The notes under the pieces were generated by a model. The model was not told the origin of the DNA, did not search any database, and saw only the letters and a program-made list of their open reading frames with translations. The position numbers and the translations under genes are program-made. Below are positions 24,891 to 36,246 of a stretch of DNA of 64,000 nt, in pieces. The DNA comes from Dermanyssus gallinae (taxonomy: Eukaryota; Arthropoda; Arachnida; Mesostigmata; Dermanyssidae), in assembly GCA_003439945.1 (NCBI GenBank), contig QVRM01001766.1, positions 62,001 through 126,000 on the forward strand. Reading direction: 5' to 3'. The number at the start of each line of letters is the position of its first letter. The first letter of the stretch is position 1.

Positions 24891-25451
24891 GCAAAGACCA
24901 TTTAGAAAATACTAGAGATCATTAAGGAAGAGTGGCCGTGAGAGGTAGTCTGCCATGTTGAAACTAAGGCCGTGAGAGCAAAGTTTACGGCCGGCTCCAA
25001 AAAAGATGTAAAAGGGGGTAACAACGGGTCGGACACAGACCACATGGCCCTTGGGGCCAATAGTATTTACGCAGGCAGAGACCGCGGCTATACTAAGAAG
25101 CTATTGAGCTTCGAGTAGTAGGTAAATGATCCCACGGTGACCGAGCAGTTCCTTGCAGTGGACCTGGTGAGCCCCGAAAAGAAAGTCGGGAAGCAAACCA
25201 GAGAAGCAAGCAGAGACACTCCGCAAGCTTGTCAAGCAATCGCTGCAGCTGCCGAGTAAACAGCCGCCGGCCTACCCCTCCTGTGTGTCGCTAGGTTGAT
25301 AGGGGGTTGAGATTGAATAAATCAAGATATCTTTGCTTAGTGCTAAAGCTAGGTGAGCTACTAGAGCAGAGTGCAGCGTTGCGCCGCCTTTTTTAAATGG
25401 GGAGTTGGATGGTAATGCACCATCTCTTTTTATTGAGACAATTATGCTCCT

Positions 25452-25605
25452 CTTTTTTATCATGGTCGATTATTAATCCACTTCGGCATTCACCTTGTTT
25501 AAATTGGGAACCATAAAAACCAATTCAGGAGTGGCCGGTCTGGGTCTCGAACCCAACCTCCCGAGTGCAAGGCAAAGGTTTTTCCACTAAGCCATCTTGC
25601 TCGGT
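25452..25605 (-). mobile_element. tRNA-derived SINE, family 1, copy B
   Basis: Reverse-complement copy of the 18235 element: same tRNA-like head (gagcaagatggcttagtgg), box B gggttcgagaccc and body gtgaatgccgaagtggatta. The tail is truncated. Confidence 0.88.
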
Positions 25606-25849
25606 TGCTTTGTTGTCGCGCTGTAGATAAACCTGTTTGAGATAGAAGCGTTTCTATTGTTGCTCCCTCCAGTATCCCGCAGTTGTCGCCTTTCTTTTTT
25701 CACGTCAGTCATGCGCAAATTCTCTCAATAACCGACACGCCACACGGCGCACGCGCTCCTTAGTTTTCAGAAATGCGCTGCAGAAAACTATGGAACAAGC
25801 AGGCACAGTCTAAATTTGCACAAAATATGCTGAGGGAGGAGAGTGCAAG

Positions 25850-28110
25850 TCCTACGTAATAGAGGTTAAAGAAAACGGTAGGGCTACCGTTCAAGTCAAG
25901 GTGTGAACGAGTAAGGCCTTCGCAAAGAATATCCGTCAAGAACCTAAATAAACGAAAAGAGGGGGGAGACGGCGAACATCATACTGCGCCAGCATAAAAA
26001 AAAACATTAAAACTGCTGGAAAGAAGGTAGTTTGCCATCAGGGAATCCACAGCAATACATGCAGATTACAGAGGGAACCGACAACAGCTGGTCACGGCGT
26101 TGTAGGGGTAGACCCCATGATGGATGAGACGGAGATTGGCAGCTGGCTGAAAGCGGCGCTAGATCTGCCAGCAACTAACCAAGTGAAGGTGACTGACTCA
26201 AGGTGGGTCAGCCGCAGAAATCCAAAATTATAAAAGCGTCAGGACCGGTACAAGGTAGTGTAGACGGGAAAAGTGGGTCACCTGCTATAGCTACAACAAA
26301 CCGGGCCACAAGGTGGTTGAATGTAAAAAAAGGGGAGATGGCATTCAAGGCCTGGTACGGTGGGAAGACTCCTCCCTTTTCGTGAGAGACTGCTCGGCAC
26401 TGACCTGTGGTGTACGCCGCCAAGGGTTACCGGGTAAATAGCATGGTCTACCCTGCTTATCGTAGAAAGGTAGAGGTTATCAGGAAAACGAACACAGACA
26501 CAGCGAGATATGGCAAACCGGACGTTCCAACGACAGGTGAACCAGAAACAGCTGCAAAAACCACAGACTAGAAAAGCCACAGAGGTTTTCCGTTATTCTA
26601 ACGGAGGATGGCCTCTATGACTAGACACTGGTCAAAGGGAAATCAAACGCGCAATGATGGTAATTTTGCTTTAAATAAACCTGAACTGCTATCGAGCGGC
26701 CGGAGGAGACAGTAAGACGGCGAGACCTCTATCGCTGCCTACTCTTAGAGCCCAACGCTGTCCTCTGTGTAGTGGACAGGCAGGGTGCGGGGGCACAATA
26801 TTGCAAGCGGAAAGATGGGAATGGGCTGCGGATGACACAAATAAGCTTTGTCATCCTACTGAATATACAAAACACTTTAAACAACACGCCAAACTGAAGG
26901 TAAACATGGCGGCCCTGGAGCAAAAACGCGTATTGCCATACCTGTGGAGGATAACCTCGTCGTATCTTCGCGAGAGGGTCCTAGAGCCAGGGGACGGGAC
27001 ATACAGAATCACCGCTGGAGTGCCGCAGGGCTCCCTTTGGAGCCCGTTTCTCTAGAACGTAGTGTATGGCAGTCCGCAAATTACTGGCCCTTCCCGATCT
27101 GACCAAACTCTGGCCGTTGTCTGAGCAGTCAGGACGGAACGGGATGGCGCAAGACCGGCCCTCAGCACAACAATGTCTAACGCTAGTCCACCACATAATT
27201 AATTAGAAAATACACGTGTGTGACTAAAGACGACGCGTGTTAGTTTGTGCTTAACTGCAACGTTTGTTCTGTCTTTAACCTTGTCTTACTATTTCACTGG
27301 AACATCGGGGGGGTGCAGGGAAGACACTGATAGAGCCCATACGAAAAACACAACTCGGTGGCAACCCGCACAATTGCCCTATGGGGATTAATCTGTGCTT
27401 GCATCCATAGAAAGTGAAGATGGATCTTAGGGAGACTATTTATCTGCCGAGAGGGGCTACGGCCAGGGCGACTAAGCCAAAACTTTTCAAAGCAGATGTA
27501 TGGTACTCCCTGCTGGTTATACCACTGACAGCAGCGAGAGAACTTCTTAACGACTAAATGCCAGAAAGCAGGTCGCAAAGCCCTAGACTGCAAGATGACC
27601 GATGTTATTTAGGTAATAGTGAGCGACCGTTGTTATTAAGGTGCTTATATTATGCCCGTCCTCCTGAGATTCCTCGTTTGCAGGATGGACGGGCACCACT
27701 CAGACAGAATGGCCTGCCTCTTAAAGGAAAAGCACAGAGAGGAAACGCACAACCTAAAAAAGTCTCGTAAGGGAAGAGAGGTGGGGTGACGGCGCGCGGG
27801 CAGTCCTGCCTGTATCTCCTATCACCAGGCTAACGAGAAACTGGAGGTACGACAGAAAGGCAGACACCCTGGTATGGTGGATGGGTTTTAAGCAGGATCT
27901 ATCAACTTAAACAAGGAGACATATTAGAAGTTTAGAGTCAGCAGCTAGAGTTGGCTGAGACGAGGCGCGAGAAAAGGGCAAGTGGGAAGGGAGACGAATC
28001 AGAATACCTCAATAGCACTGGCAGATTATGGTAAGGAGGTGGGCCTATTAATAAACAAGAGAAAGACACATGTCAGGAAGTTCGAGAAAGTGAAACAGTT
28101 GATTCGTTGA
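25850..28110 (+). mobile_element. Highly degenerate LINE with gag-like zinc knuckle and RT (R1/I-type)
   Basis: Plus-strand remnants in order. DETEIGSWLKAALDLP near 26120 resembles gag-like ORF1. A CCHC knuckle lies at about 26278-26330 (CYSYNKPGHKVVEC, the second cysteine changed to tyrosine). RT motif B is at 26920-27055 (ITAGVPQGSLWSPFL, preceded by WRITSSYLRERV). A post-YADD segment lies near 28005-28070 (ADYGKEVGLLINKRKT). Frames are broken many times. A block at 27293-27376 also occurs next to the R2-like element at 30873. Assignment to the R1/I side of the LINE tree rests on the ORF1 knuckle plus RT style. Confidence 0.7.
27293..27376 (+). repeat. 84-bp dispersed repeat, copy 1
   Basis: Near-identical partner of 30873-30956; it sits inside the degenerate LINE region 25.9-28.1 kb. 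Confidence 0.93.
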
Positions 28111-28867
28111 GCCAAAAGTTGATCAGTTCTCTTACTTCATTTAAGCTTTAGGTTCTCCGGAAACTACTGTCAGTAAAGACGCCAGGTGGAAGCTCAGAAA
28201 TATCAGATCAGAGTATAGGTGCATTTTCTACTATTCTGTTTCTGACTATGTATGACGCCATGTACAATGTGTATACACAATTGTGATATATATGTCAGAA
28301 ATACATTTGCCATCCGTAATGGATTATAGTCGGTCGCTTTAAAATATCTTTGGCTGCGTAGTATATTAACACAGTGCAACACTATGTGTATGACGGTTCA
28401 AGATAAAGTCAAGCATGCCTTCCTTATTAGGCACTCTCAAGAAGTCCAACCACTCAATTAATAATTCAATACTATTGACCCTCCCAATAACTGTGAGCAA
28501 TAGTAGTTTTGCCCATAGGATCCGGGAGTGGGGGGGGGGAGAGATACGAGGTATAAGGTTCTTAGCAAGTTTGGTAGTCATCGATCTATCAGCCGGCGGG
28601 CAGTCCTAAACAACAAGCATAAAAGCATTTCCTCCTCTTTAATAAGAAAAGTCCACCCAATGACACCTAACAGGCTTGTTTGGCTCCTAGCGAAGACTAA
28701 TTTTTTAATCAAATACATTGAATATACAGGGTTTCACAAAATGTTTTCAAGAATACATACGTAATGTATATAGGGAATGGTACAAGGTCCTGTTTAAAAA
28801 TGAGAGTGAAACTACTAAAGTTCGTCAGATCGATAGATGGCAGGCCCGGCATAGCAACCGTAGACAG

Positions 28868-28977
28868 CCAGCGGCCATGCTGCCTCAAAGACTGTTCGGG
28901 AAACCCTAGATATCTCAACATGTCCGGCCCTCGGTGCATTAACGCTATACCTCACGACGGTTCCGAGCCCGTAGTGA
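28868..28977 (+). repeat. Dispersed repeat (pair with 14545-14665)
   Basis: Second copy of the 14.5-kb sequence at roughly 65-70% identity; no open frame is shared. Confidence 0.7.
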
Positions 28978-29529
28978 ACGGAGGATAATCACGTCCATAA
29001 AAAAATGATCGTAGACAGCATTGAGCCATACAGTGTTGTCTATCGGAAGTCGAAAAGTCGCGAGTATCGGTAGATTGTTCGAGGAGGGCTGATCGCTTGG
29101 CTTTCGTCGTCGCTTGATTGATCAAGTCTCGGTGTTGTCCTCCCTAAGGGGAGCCTGGGACTGGAGCCGTGCGGGCAGTGCCTGGCATATTTGAATGCGT
29201 GCAAAAAGCGTGCTCCAGCCGCTATCGGTTTTATTTAAGCATGGTTGCAGATACGCTTTCAAGTAGTTACGGCAAGATAATAAGTATTTTCATGTGCTTC
29301 AGCAGAGGTGTGGCGAGTGATTCATTTGGTAGAGCAGATTCAAATGCTGCACGTGGGCTAGCACTCAAAGTTGATCTGCCCGTTACTTTGCAAGCGCAGA
29401 TTGTTGCACCATAAATTGGGTGCCAATATGATGAACCAATGAATCGTTTTAAGCATGCCCTCGTCCAGGCCGAACATGGTGGCATGCGTGTGTGGCTAAG
29501 GGGGCAAGGCATACGATAGATTTGGGTGT

Positions 29530-29995
29530 CAACGAATTTATATTGTCATCCTGTCGTGGCCCATTCGAGGGCTGTTAAGGCTACTGCCAATACGGGGGAC
29601 TTGTGCTGCATAGAAGTCCCCTGGGCTGGACGGTTAACGCCCCGAGTGACACTCGGTGGTACCGTCCGGGACGCCTGCTGCCTTAGCTTAATAGGCAAAA
29701 TGAGTGAGAAGTGGCCACACGAACGCAGACCACCGGTCGAGAGGGCCTTCTGGCCCCGTATTTTACGGGGAACCCCTGCTCTGGAGTGGTCGGACCTCCT
29801 TCGGGGGGAATGTATATTCTGGGGTGTAACGCGGAATCGCGAGGTGAATGCGTCTAATCGGTACGGTGGAGTAGTGTGGTACCCCCATTCCGAACCTCGA
29901 TAGGGGGGAGGGTGGGGGATCTGCCGGCCTGTCAATTCGGGCTGGTGGGCACTCCCGTTCGGGTCCGCGCGTATTAAATCGCGGTTAAAGGGCGG
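29530..29995. other. GC-rich block, possible retroelement untranslated region
   Basis: Compositionally distinct from its flanks, with short inverted pairs (ccccgtattttacgggg, gagtgacactc). A 125-codon plus-strand frame (29526-29903) has no motif. It lies between LINE remnants and may be a structured LINE UTR. Confidence 0.35.
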
Positions 29996-30124
29996 GAGTG
30001 TAAGTATTTCTCTCTTTTGTTTGTTTGCGGCGTATATGACAGCTAAAGGTCACCTGTACTTGGTCAAGCCGCTAAAAACCGCACTTGGCAGAACAGCATG
30101 ATCCACCAATCACGTGACGATAGC

Positions 30125-30290
30125 CTCGGACCGCTTTGAAAAGATGTTTGACACTTGTGGAAAGAATATTCGATCGGGTGGAGGCCATGACTGTCGCGAT
30201 ATTAGCCAAGATAGCCAATATCTACCCATGGCGAATCGTCCGCGCTCTAAATTCCCTTCTACGTACGTGATCTGTACATGTGAAATATAC
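30125..30290 (+). repeat. Dispersed repeat (pair with 53295-53455)
   Basis: Shared ggaggccatg-ctgtcgc, caag-tagcca, gcgaatcgt-c-cgctctaaat and gtgatct in order. Confidence 0.7.
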
Positions 30291-30872
30291 GTTTATAGTA
30301 TTCTATATTTATTTAGTTATATTGGTCTCCAAATTGGCGCTAGCCAACAGAAGCGGCTACCTTGACAAAAGTGATTTAGTTGTGAGGAAGTCAAATCTGA
30401 GTAATACGACAGGCGGTAGCTGGCTTACGTTTACCACTGTCGCATGGAATATTTAAACCTGTAAAATCTGCCTAACAGAAAGAAGTGAATCGAATGAATT
30501 TTGCTTAAGAAAATAAAACTAAATTAGTATATTAAATGTATATTATACTCAATTTAAGTGAAATAAACATGATTGTAACTATGTATATATATAGTGATGA
30601 TTTATTCATCATTTACAATACGTTTGCACACTCGGCAGTGCTCGCCTTAATAAAAATGGTGGTAAAAAGGTGTCACGTGAGGTTAAGAATCAACTGTGCG
30701 TGTTGTTGCTTGATGGCAGCCCCTGCTCTTATGGACTCGGTGCGAGCGGTATATCCTCAAGGTCCCTTGCAACGTTAAGACGGTAAGATCCATAAGATTC
30801 CTCTTCGTGACGCCGAGCCCTAAGAGCGTACTCGCAGATTCGGCGTCCTATACACCATTCATATGGTGGTGG

Positions 30873-30956
30873 ATTCACTGGAACATCGGGAGGGTGCAGA
30901 GAAGACACTGATAGAGCCCATACAAAAAACACAACTCGGTGGCAACCCGCACAATT
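30873..30956 (+). repeat. 84-bp dispersed repeat, copy 2
   Basis: It shares about 80 of 84 bases with 27293-27376 (ttcactggaacatcggg through caacccgcacaatt). Similarity ends abruptly at the foot of the hairpin. Confidence 0.93.
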
Positions 30957-30997
30957 CGGATCCATCACTACTCATAGAGGTAGTGATGGATCCGAAT
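30954..30997. repeat. Perfect 18-bp inverted repeat with 8-nt loop
   Basis: Arms 30954-30971 and 30980-30997 are exact reverse complements, with loop tcatagag. It lies exactly where the R2-like coding frame stops and the shared block 30873-30956 begins. Confidence 0.97.
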
Positions 30998-31811
30998 CTG
31001 CGAGGTTTTTGCGGGTCGGGGAGCGCCGCTCTGAAAAACTCGACGTCATATTTGGTGATCTTGACCTGCCGCGCTTTTGCCAGGTCCGTGCTCGGGCCGC
31101 AAATCTCGGCATCTAAAACCCAGACCTCGGTAGGTGTTGTTATTACGAGGTCGGGCTTTAGACCCGGTCCGCCCGGTCGACGGAATACCCGCTCACGAAC
31201 CACCTCATGACCCCTCTCGCGGAGAAGACGCGCCACGCGATCACAGACGTCGTCACGTCTCTTTATAGTTTGCTTGTGTGTTGTATCGCACATCTGAACG
31301 ACATGAGCCAACGTCTCAGGCGCATGACACCCGTGCCTACAACGTTTGTTGTAGCCCGGGCGTCCCCTGGCCAATCTGGCGCGGGTTGGTAGTGCGTTGA
31401 TCCTGAGCTTTAGTAGGTTTAAATACTCCTTACCAGATAGGTAGGACAAATCCTTAATCCAGTAATGTACAAGGGGTGTTTCGTGTGCTTTTTTAAATGT
31501 GCCCCATAGAACGTGTTGTAGAGGTGTTGAGGCCAGTAATCGGTCTCTTGTGTAGCGGTCTCAATAGAGGTTCCCAAACACTCGCAAAGAAGTCTTGTTT
31601 TTGCAAGTTATTTTTTGAAGAGTTCGGTGGTTAGCATCCATTGGACCCCAGGGTGCGTGGAGTGTTGTAGTGCTGTCAGACGGGAGAGGCGGAGTCTGGG
31701 GATAAATGTTTGAAGGCAGGGGATGTCCAGACCGCCGTCTGCTGTGTGCGTGTAGAGGCAGGCGTTCGGCATCGAGTTTTTGAGCTTAAGCCATATATAT
31801 GTATATATATA

Positions 31812-33080
31812 GCGTCTGCGATAACTGAACCCCTTTTCTTGATATTCAGTAGGTCTTATGAGGATGGCATTGTGCCAAAACATTTTCGGCAATCAGTTGT
31901 AACCCCTGTACATAAGAAGGGTCTAAAGTCAAATGTAGATAATTACAGACCTGTACCTCAATCATCTATCGCATGGATCATCTTTGAAAAACTGCTAGTG
32001 GACCACATTTTTAATTTTTTTGAATCTAAATGCTTGCTGGATGAGAATCAACATGGTTTTACTAAAGGCAAATCCACGGCAACTCAACTCGTCGAAATGA
32101 CTCAAGATTGGGCTGTTATGATAAACAATAGGCTGGCCTTTGATTGTATATATTTTGATTTCTCGAAGGCATTTGATAGAGTAAACCATGTAAAACTTGT
32201 ACAAAAGCTTAGGCACTTGGATGTAGATACTCGCTCTATACCATGGATTGCTAGAAACGTTTAGAAACGTTATTCCTGAGTTACGGACCTTCCAACACCG
32301 CTAGCGAAAGGCAAGTACTACAGAGTACGATTGAAGCGGTTTCTAAGTGGTGTGTGGATAATGAAATGCTTATATCAGTGCCGAAATGTGCTGTATTGTG
32401 TTTAAAAGAAGCCCATAACTACATGCTACATGGGGAGGCTATCCCTACTTTAAATTGTATTAGGGACCTAGGGGTTGCGGTGACACCGCAACTGGATTTT
32501 AGCACCCATATTACACAAGTCATCCGATCAGCTAATCTTATATTTAATACCATATTTCGTTGTTTCATAATTAATGAATACAATTTTTACATGAGGCTTT
32601 ATAATAGTTTGGTTGTACCTAAGTTTCTCTATTGCTGTGAGGTTTGGCGGCCTTACTTAGATAAACACATTGAAGCAATGGAAAGTGTACAGAGGAGATT
32701 CCTTCGTCGTGTCTCGTTAAGGTGTAACATTGCCCGAAATTCTATTGTGGTAAGCCCTATTCGGGAACTTCAGTCCAGAGCGGATTATCGCATGTTCAAT
32801 CGTATTATAAACTCATCAAATAAGTCAAATTATTTTAGCATTCGGTTGAACAATCTTAGAAGCGGTAACACCATCTCGTCGAAACAAATTGCCAAGACAG
32901 ATCGTGTAAATAACATGTTTTCGTGGCGGATGGCGAGGGCAATGAGAACTTAAAGCGCTAACAGTGCAAATGTCGCCACACAAGTAAACTGACTATTGTA
33001 TGTATCTAGGTAACGGTTTCTAAAATGTAAATATTGTCCCCCCTTTGACTAAATAAAGGTGCATTTGATTTGATTTGATA
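31812..33080 (+). mobile_element. Young CR1/Jockey-type LINE copy lacking the RT catalytic centre
   Basis: This is the best preserved retroelement here. Frame 1 (31812-32264) has VVTPVHKKGLKSNVDNYRPV, ENQHGFTKGKSTATQLVE and IYFDFSKAFDRVNH (motif A). Frame 2 (32300-32953) resumes at SKWCVDNEMLISVPKC and continues through LGVAVTPQLDFSTHI and YNSLVVPKFLYCCEVW to a stop. Motifs B and C (PQGS and YADD) are missing between them, so a deletion of several hundred bases removed the catalytic centre. Both long frames are otherwise intact. The 3' end is AATAAA-like, followed by a TTTGA tandem tail (33064-33080). The 5' end abuts a short (TA)n at 31795-31811. Confidence 0.9.
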
Positions 33081-33241
33081 TACCTTACTATGTATCTCCA
33101 ATTCCTCAGCTATCTCCTTGATAACAAATCGGCGATTGTTGAGTACGATGTCGTAAACTCTGCTTGATAATCAAAAGGAATTCGTAGCATGCTCGCCACT
33201 AGATCATATAATTTGGTTTTCCACATAGAACTTAGTGCAGA

Positions 33242-33373
33242 TTCGTTGCTCCTCCATTTTCGTCTCCTTAAAAATCACCGAACCTCATTTTATTCACTTC
33301 ATTGAACCAAACTCAAGCAATGAACGCCGTCACCAATTAGCGAAATTTGGCCTGTTTGTAGCAGAAGAATGGC
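33242..33373 (+). repeat. Dispersed noncoding repeat (pair with 6911-7037)
   Basis: Matches the 6.9-kb copy at about 70%. It lies 160 bases after the 3' tail of the LINE at 31812-33080. Confidence 0.75.
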
Positions 33374-34705
33374 GTGAATACGTATTCATGCGCATGCCTC
33401 TGGACAACGTGTCTTCGAAGTGACACCTAACATGGAGGCGCCCACAACAGTGCTTAGATGCGATCATCAAGCCACCGCTCGAAAAAAACGTCTCACAGCA
33501 CCTCGTCTACTAAGATACTTCGTTAACGAGTTCTGAAAATCCTTGTAGAAAATCCGGCCAAACACAGCTAGCCTAGCTCTAAGCTAGCTGAAAATGCCGC
33601 CCGTAATAGCACAAGTCAAGCAGGCTTTTGCAGATTTCACAGAACTTTTCAAAAGACAAGCAAAAAGAACGAATCATATGTGCACTTCTTTCCTTTATAT
33701 TACAAGCAGACAATTTATTGAATCATTTCACTTTCACGTGTCAAAGAGTGGTGGATACTAATAAAAAAAAAACATTTTATTTAAACATATTAAAAATATT
33801 TAATCTTTAAAAATACAATGCAGTTGTACTTAGTATTCCTATTCGTGTTATCAGCATACAGTTATGAAGTTTAAACGTGTCGCTTCGATTCTAACAAGTG
33901 CTATTTAGCTGTTCATCCCCCCCCCCCCGCGTCGATTATGGAAGTGGCAATGTATGTACACACCGCGAGAGACAAAAGCTGTCTGTCTCAGATAATCTGC
34001 CTTACGCTGATCTTTCGTCTGCTGCTTCCATTTTTCTGGCCAGATACCGAATGAATCTTGCTCTCCCACAGCTGACTAATACAATGCATGACCAACTTGA
34101 AGGTAGCCGCCCTCAACGGAGGCCACTAAGCGCGTCCTCGCGTTCCGTCATCGATACGAAGATCGGCTCCTTTTACAGACAGCGACTACGGCGACGACGA
34201 CTACGCATATAGGACGCGCTGACAAAAGCGAGCGAAAAAAGGAGTCGACGAAGCGAATAAGATTTAGGTAACACGGTGTGGAAAGAAGAAGAAAAGAAAC
34301 AAAAATCATATATATTGGATGCTCCAGTGCTGCGTCAATGGGCTTTCAGCCTTACGAACTACACGACTATAATGTTGTAATACGCATAAGATGCTGCGAA
34401 AAATAAAACGCACTTAACAACAAGCCCGAGAATACGAGTTTAAGAAGAAGAACAACTCATTGTTGTTGTTGTTTTCGTCTAGACGCGACCGGTAAGTTTG
34501 AGACTTGCTGATTGGTGCTGCTCAGTCCGTAGATGGTCGTAGACTTCTGTCCGATTGCCGCATACCTGTCCACCCGAAAAATAACAACGACAAGAAAAAC
34601 AGCATATGTAATGTGATGCAGTATGGACGAGTATTGTCGTTTAGCTAGAACTTTCGTTCCCAGTCCTAGCTGGTCCCAGTCGTCCCAGTTTTCGCTCAAA
34701 CCTAG

Positions 34706-34861
34706 AACTTTTCCGGCTGACTCTCAGCCAGAATTTCTTCCGCATTAACTTACAAGACGCATCCTGTAAATACAATTATGCAACGACGGGCATCGAACCC
34801 CATGTGTCTCCTCCGGTCGACCCGGTACATTCGAATGCACCACGCCCCCAGCGGGCTCGAC
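34706..34861 (-). mobile_element. tRNA-derived SINE, family 2, copy C
   Basis: Third, more diverged minus-strand copy: same head, variable arm (ggaggagacacatgg), box B ggttcgatgccc and tail ggctgagagtcagccgg. Confidence 0.85.
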
Positions 34862-35053
34862 TTCCACCCACACTTATCTAAGTATTGAAATACGGTGAGT
34901 AACGTGTACCGCTTACGTTTTGCTGTTGTGATATTTGAGTGTTGTTGTTGCTACCATAGATGTTGTTATCATTGTTTGTACTGAGACTTTTATTAGAATG
35001 GATATATATATATATATATAAAGAGAGAGAGAAAATGAAATGAGAATTGTATT

Positions 35054-35111
35054 GAGATGTGTGAGTGCATGCCTAACGTTGTTAAAACTAAATCGCGCGC
35101 TTTCTTGAGAT
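35054..35111 (+). repeat. Direct repeat, copy 1
   Basis: 58 bases (gagatgt...cgcgctttcttgagat) repeated at 35690-35749 with about 85% identity. Confidence 0.85.
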
Positions 35112-35689
35112 CCTTGAGAGAGAGAGAGGGTCTGAGGGGTTTGCAAAATTTGGAGTATTTTGTTCTGAGATGGACATCAATGCGGTTCAAGCATGTCGTA
35201 GTACTTTGGTTATGTTCGGACACAACTCTATTAGCGTGAGGATTTGCCAATTATGGTCCCGAAAATGGAGATTAACCTGGATTATAACCTGAACAATATG
35301 CCAAAATCTGAAAGGCTCTTATTCTTACAAACCCACATCATTCGGTCAAACATTTAGCTAAACCCTATAATGATCACTCGATAACTCGGAGAAGAACTTA
35401 AAGTAAGCAGGTTTATTTAATTATTCCCATTTTTTTATTTGTTTAGATTGAAATAAATTAATCCAAAGTAAATATCTTACAAGAGAGCGAGCATGATGAC
35501 GAGCTGATTGGGTGAGCAGTGGCTATCGAATGTTCTTCAAAAGTGAAGAGCATTTTATACCTGCCGTGGTGCAATGTATGTTTTAGGTTGACTAAACGCA
35601 GGTTCAGCTCAGGTGAGATTGCAGACGTGTTGTGAACCTATAGTCAGATGAAGGTGAAACCCGTCTCGCTGTAGAGCTACGGTTTGACA

Positions 35690-35749
35690 GAGATGTATAC
35701 GTGTATGCATTACGTTGTTACAAACAAATTTGCGCGCTTTCTTGAGATG
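35690..35749 (+). repeat. Direct repeat, copy 2
   Basis: Partner of 35054-35111, same orientation, 635 bases apart. Confidence 0.85.
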
Positions 35750-35759
35750 AATGGGCAAA

Positions 35760-36048
35760 TTAGCCGCCATTGCCCCTGACGAGGCAATCTACTTAACAAG
35801 TTTGCGGTAATTACGTTCTACATAGTAAAACTTACCACCAGACAGAGGGGACACATTGAGATCATCGGCTCCGGCTCTTGACTCGCTTCTTTCATAAAGG
35901 CGTACAGTAATGAGAGAATCTCGGCATAGGCCGCATCACGAAGTCGCGGGATTGGGTGCGGTAGAAACAATCCTTGACGCGGTGACATTACGTGCTAATG
36001 CAATGTGTAATAAACGTTAGTCTATTAGTTTGCCAAACATCTAGTCAT

Positions 36049-36096
<48 letters not shown>

Positions 36097-36201
36097 TTAA
36101 TTATTGGCTTGATATCTATAACAAATTACATATGCTACCACTTTGTATAAATATATATTCAATTCAACTTTACATTTGAGGTTCCTACGGAATTTATATA
36201 C

Positions 36202-36246
<45 letters not shown>

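Larger units (their letters stand above)
30860..31800 (-). mobile_element. R2-like LINE 3' portion with restriction-like endonuclease
   Basis: The minus-strand frame 31449-30859 holds CRHGCHAPETLAHVVQMC (the CCHC knuckle following the RT in R2-clade proteins), then GLKPDLVITTPTEVWVLDAEI, the PD...D catalytic signature of the restriction-like endonuclease. An upstream piece in another frame (31790-31610) reads ADGGLDIPCLQTFIPRLRLSRL, the R2-type post-RT segment. R2-clade elements have one ORF with a C-terminal endonuclease instead of an N-terminal APE domain. The coding frame breaks off after RRFGSITTS, where a perfect hairpin (30954-30997) and a two-copy repeat follow. The RT itself is missing. 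Confidence 0.85.
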
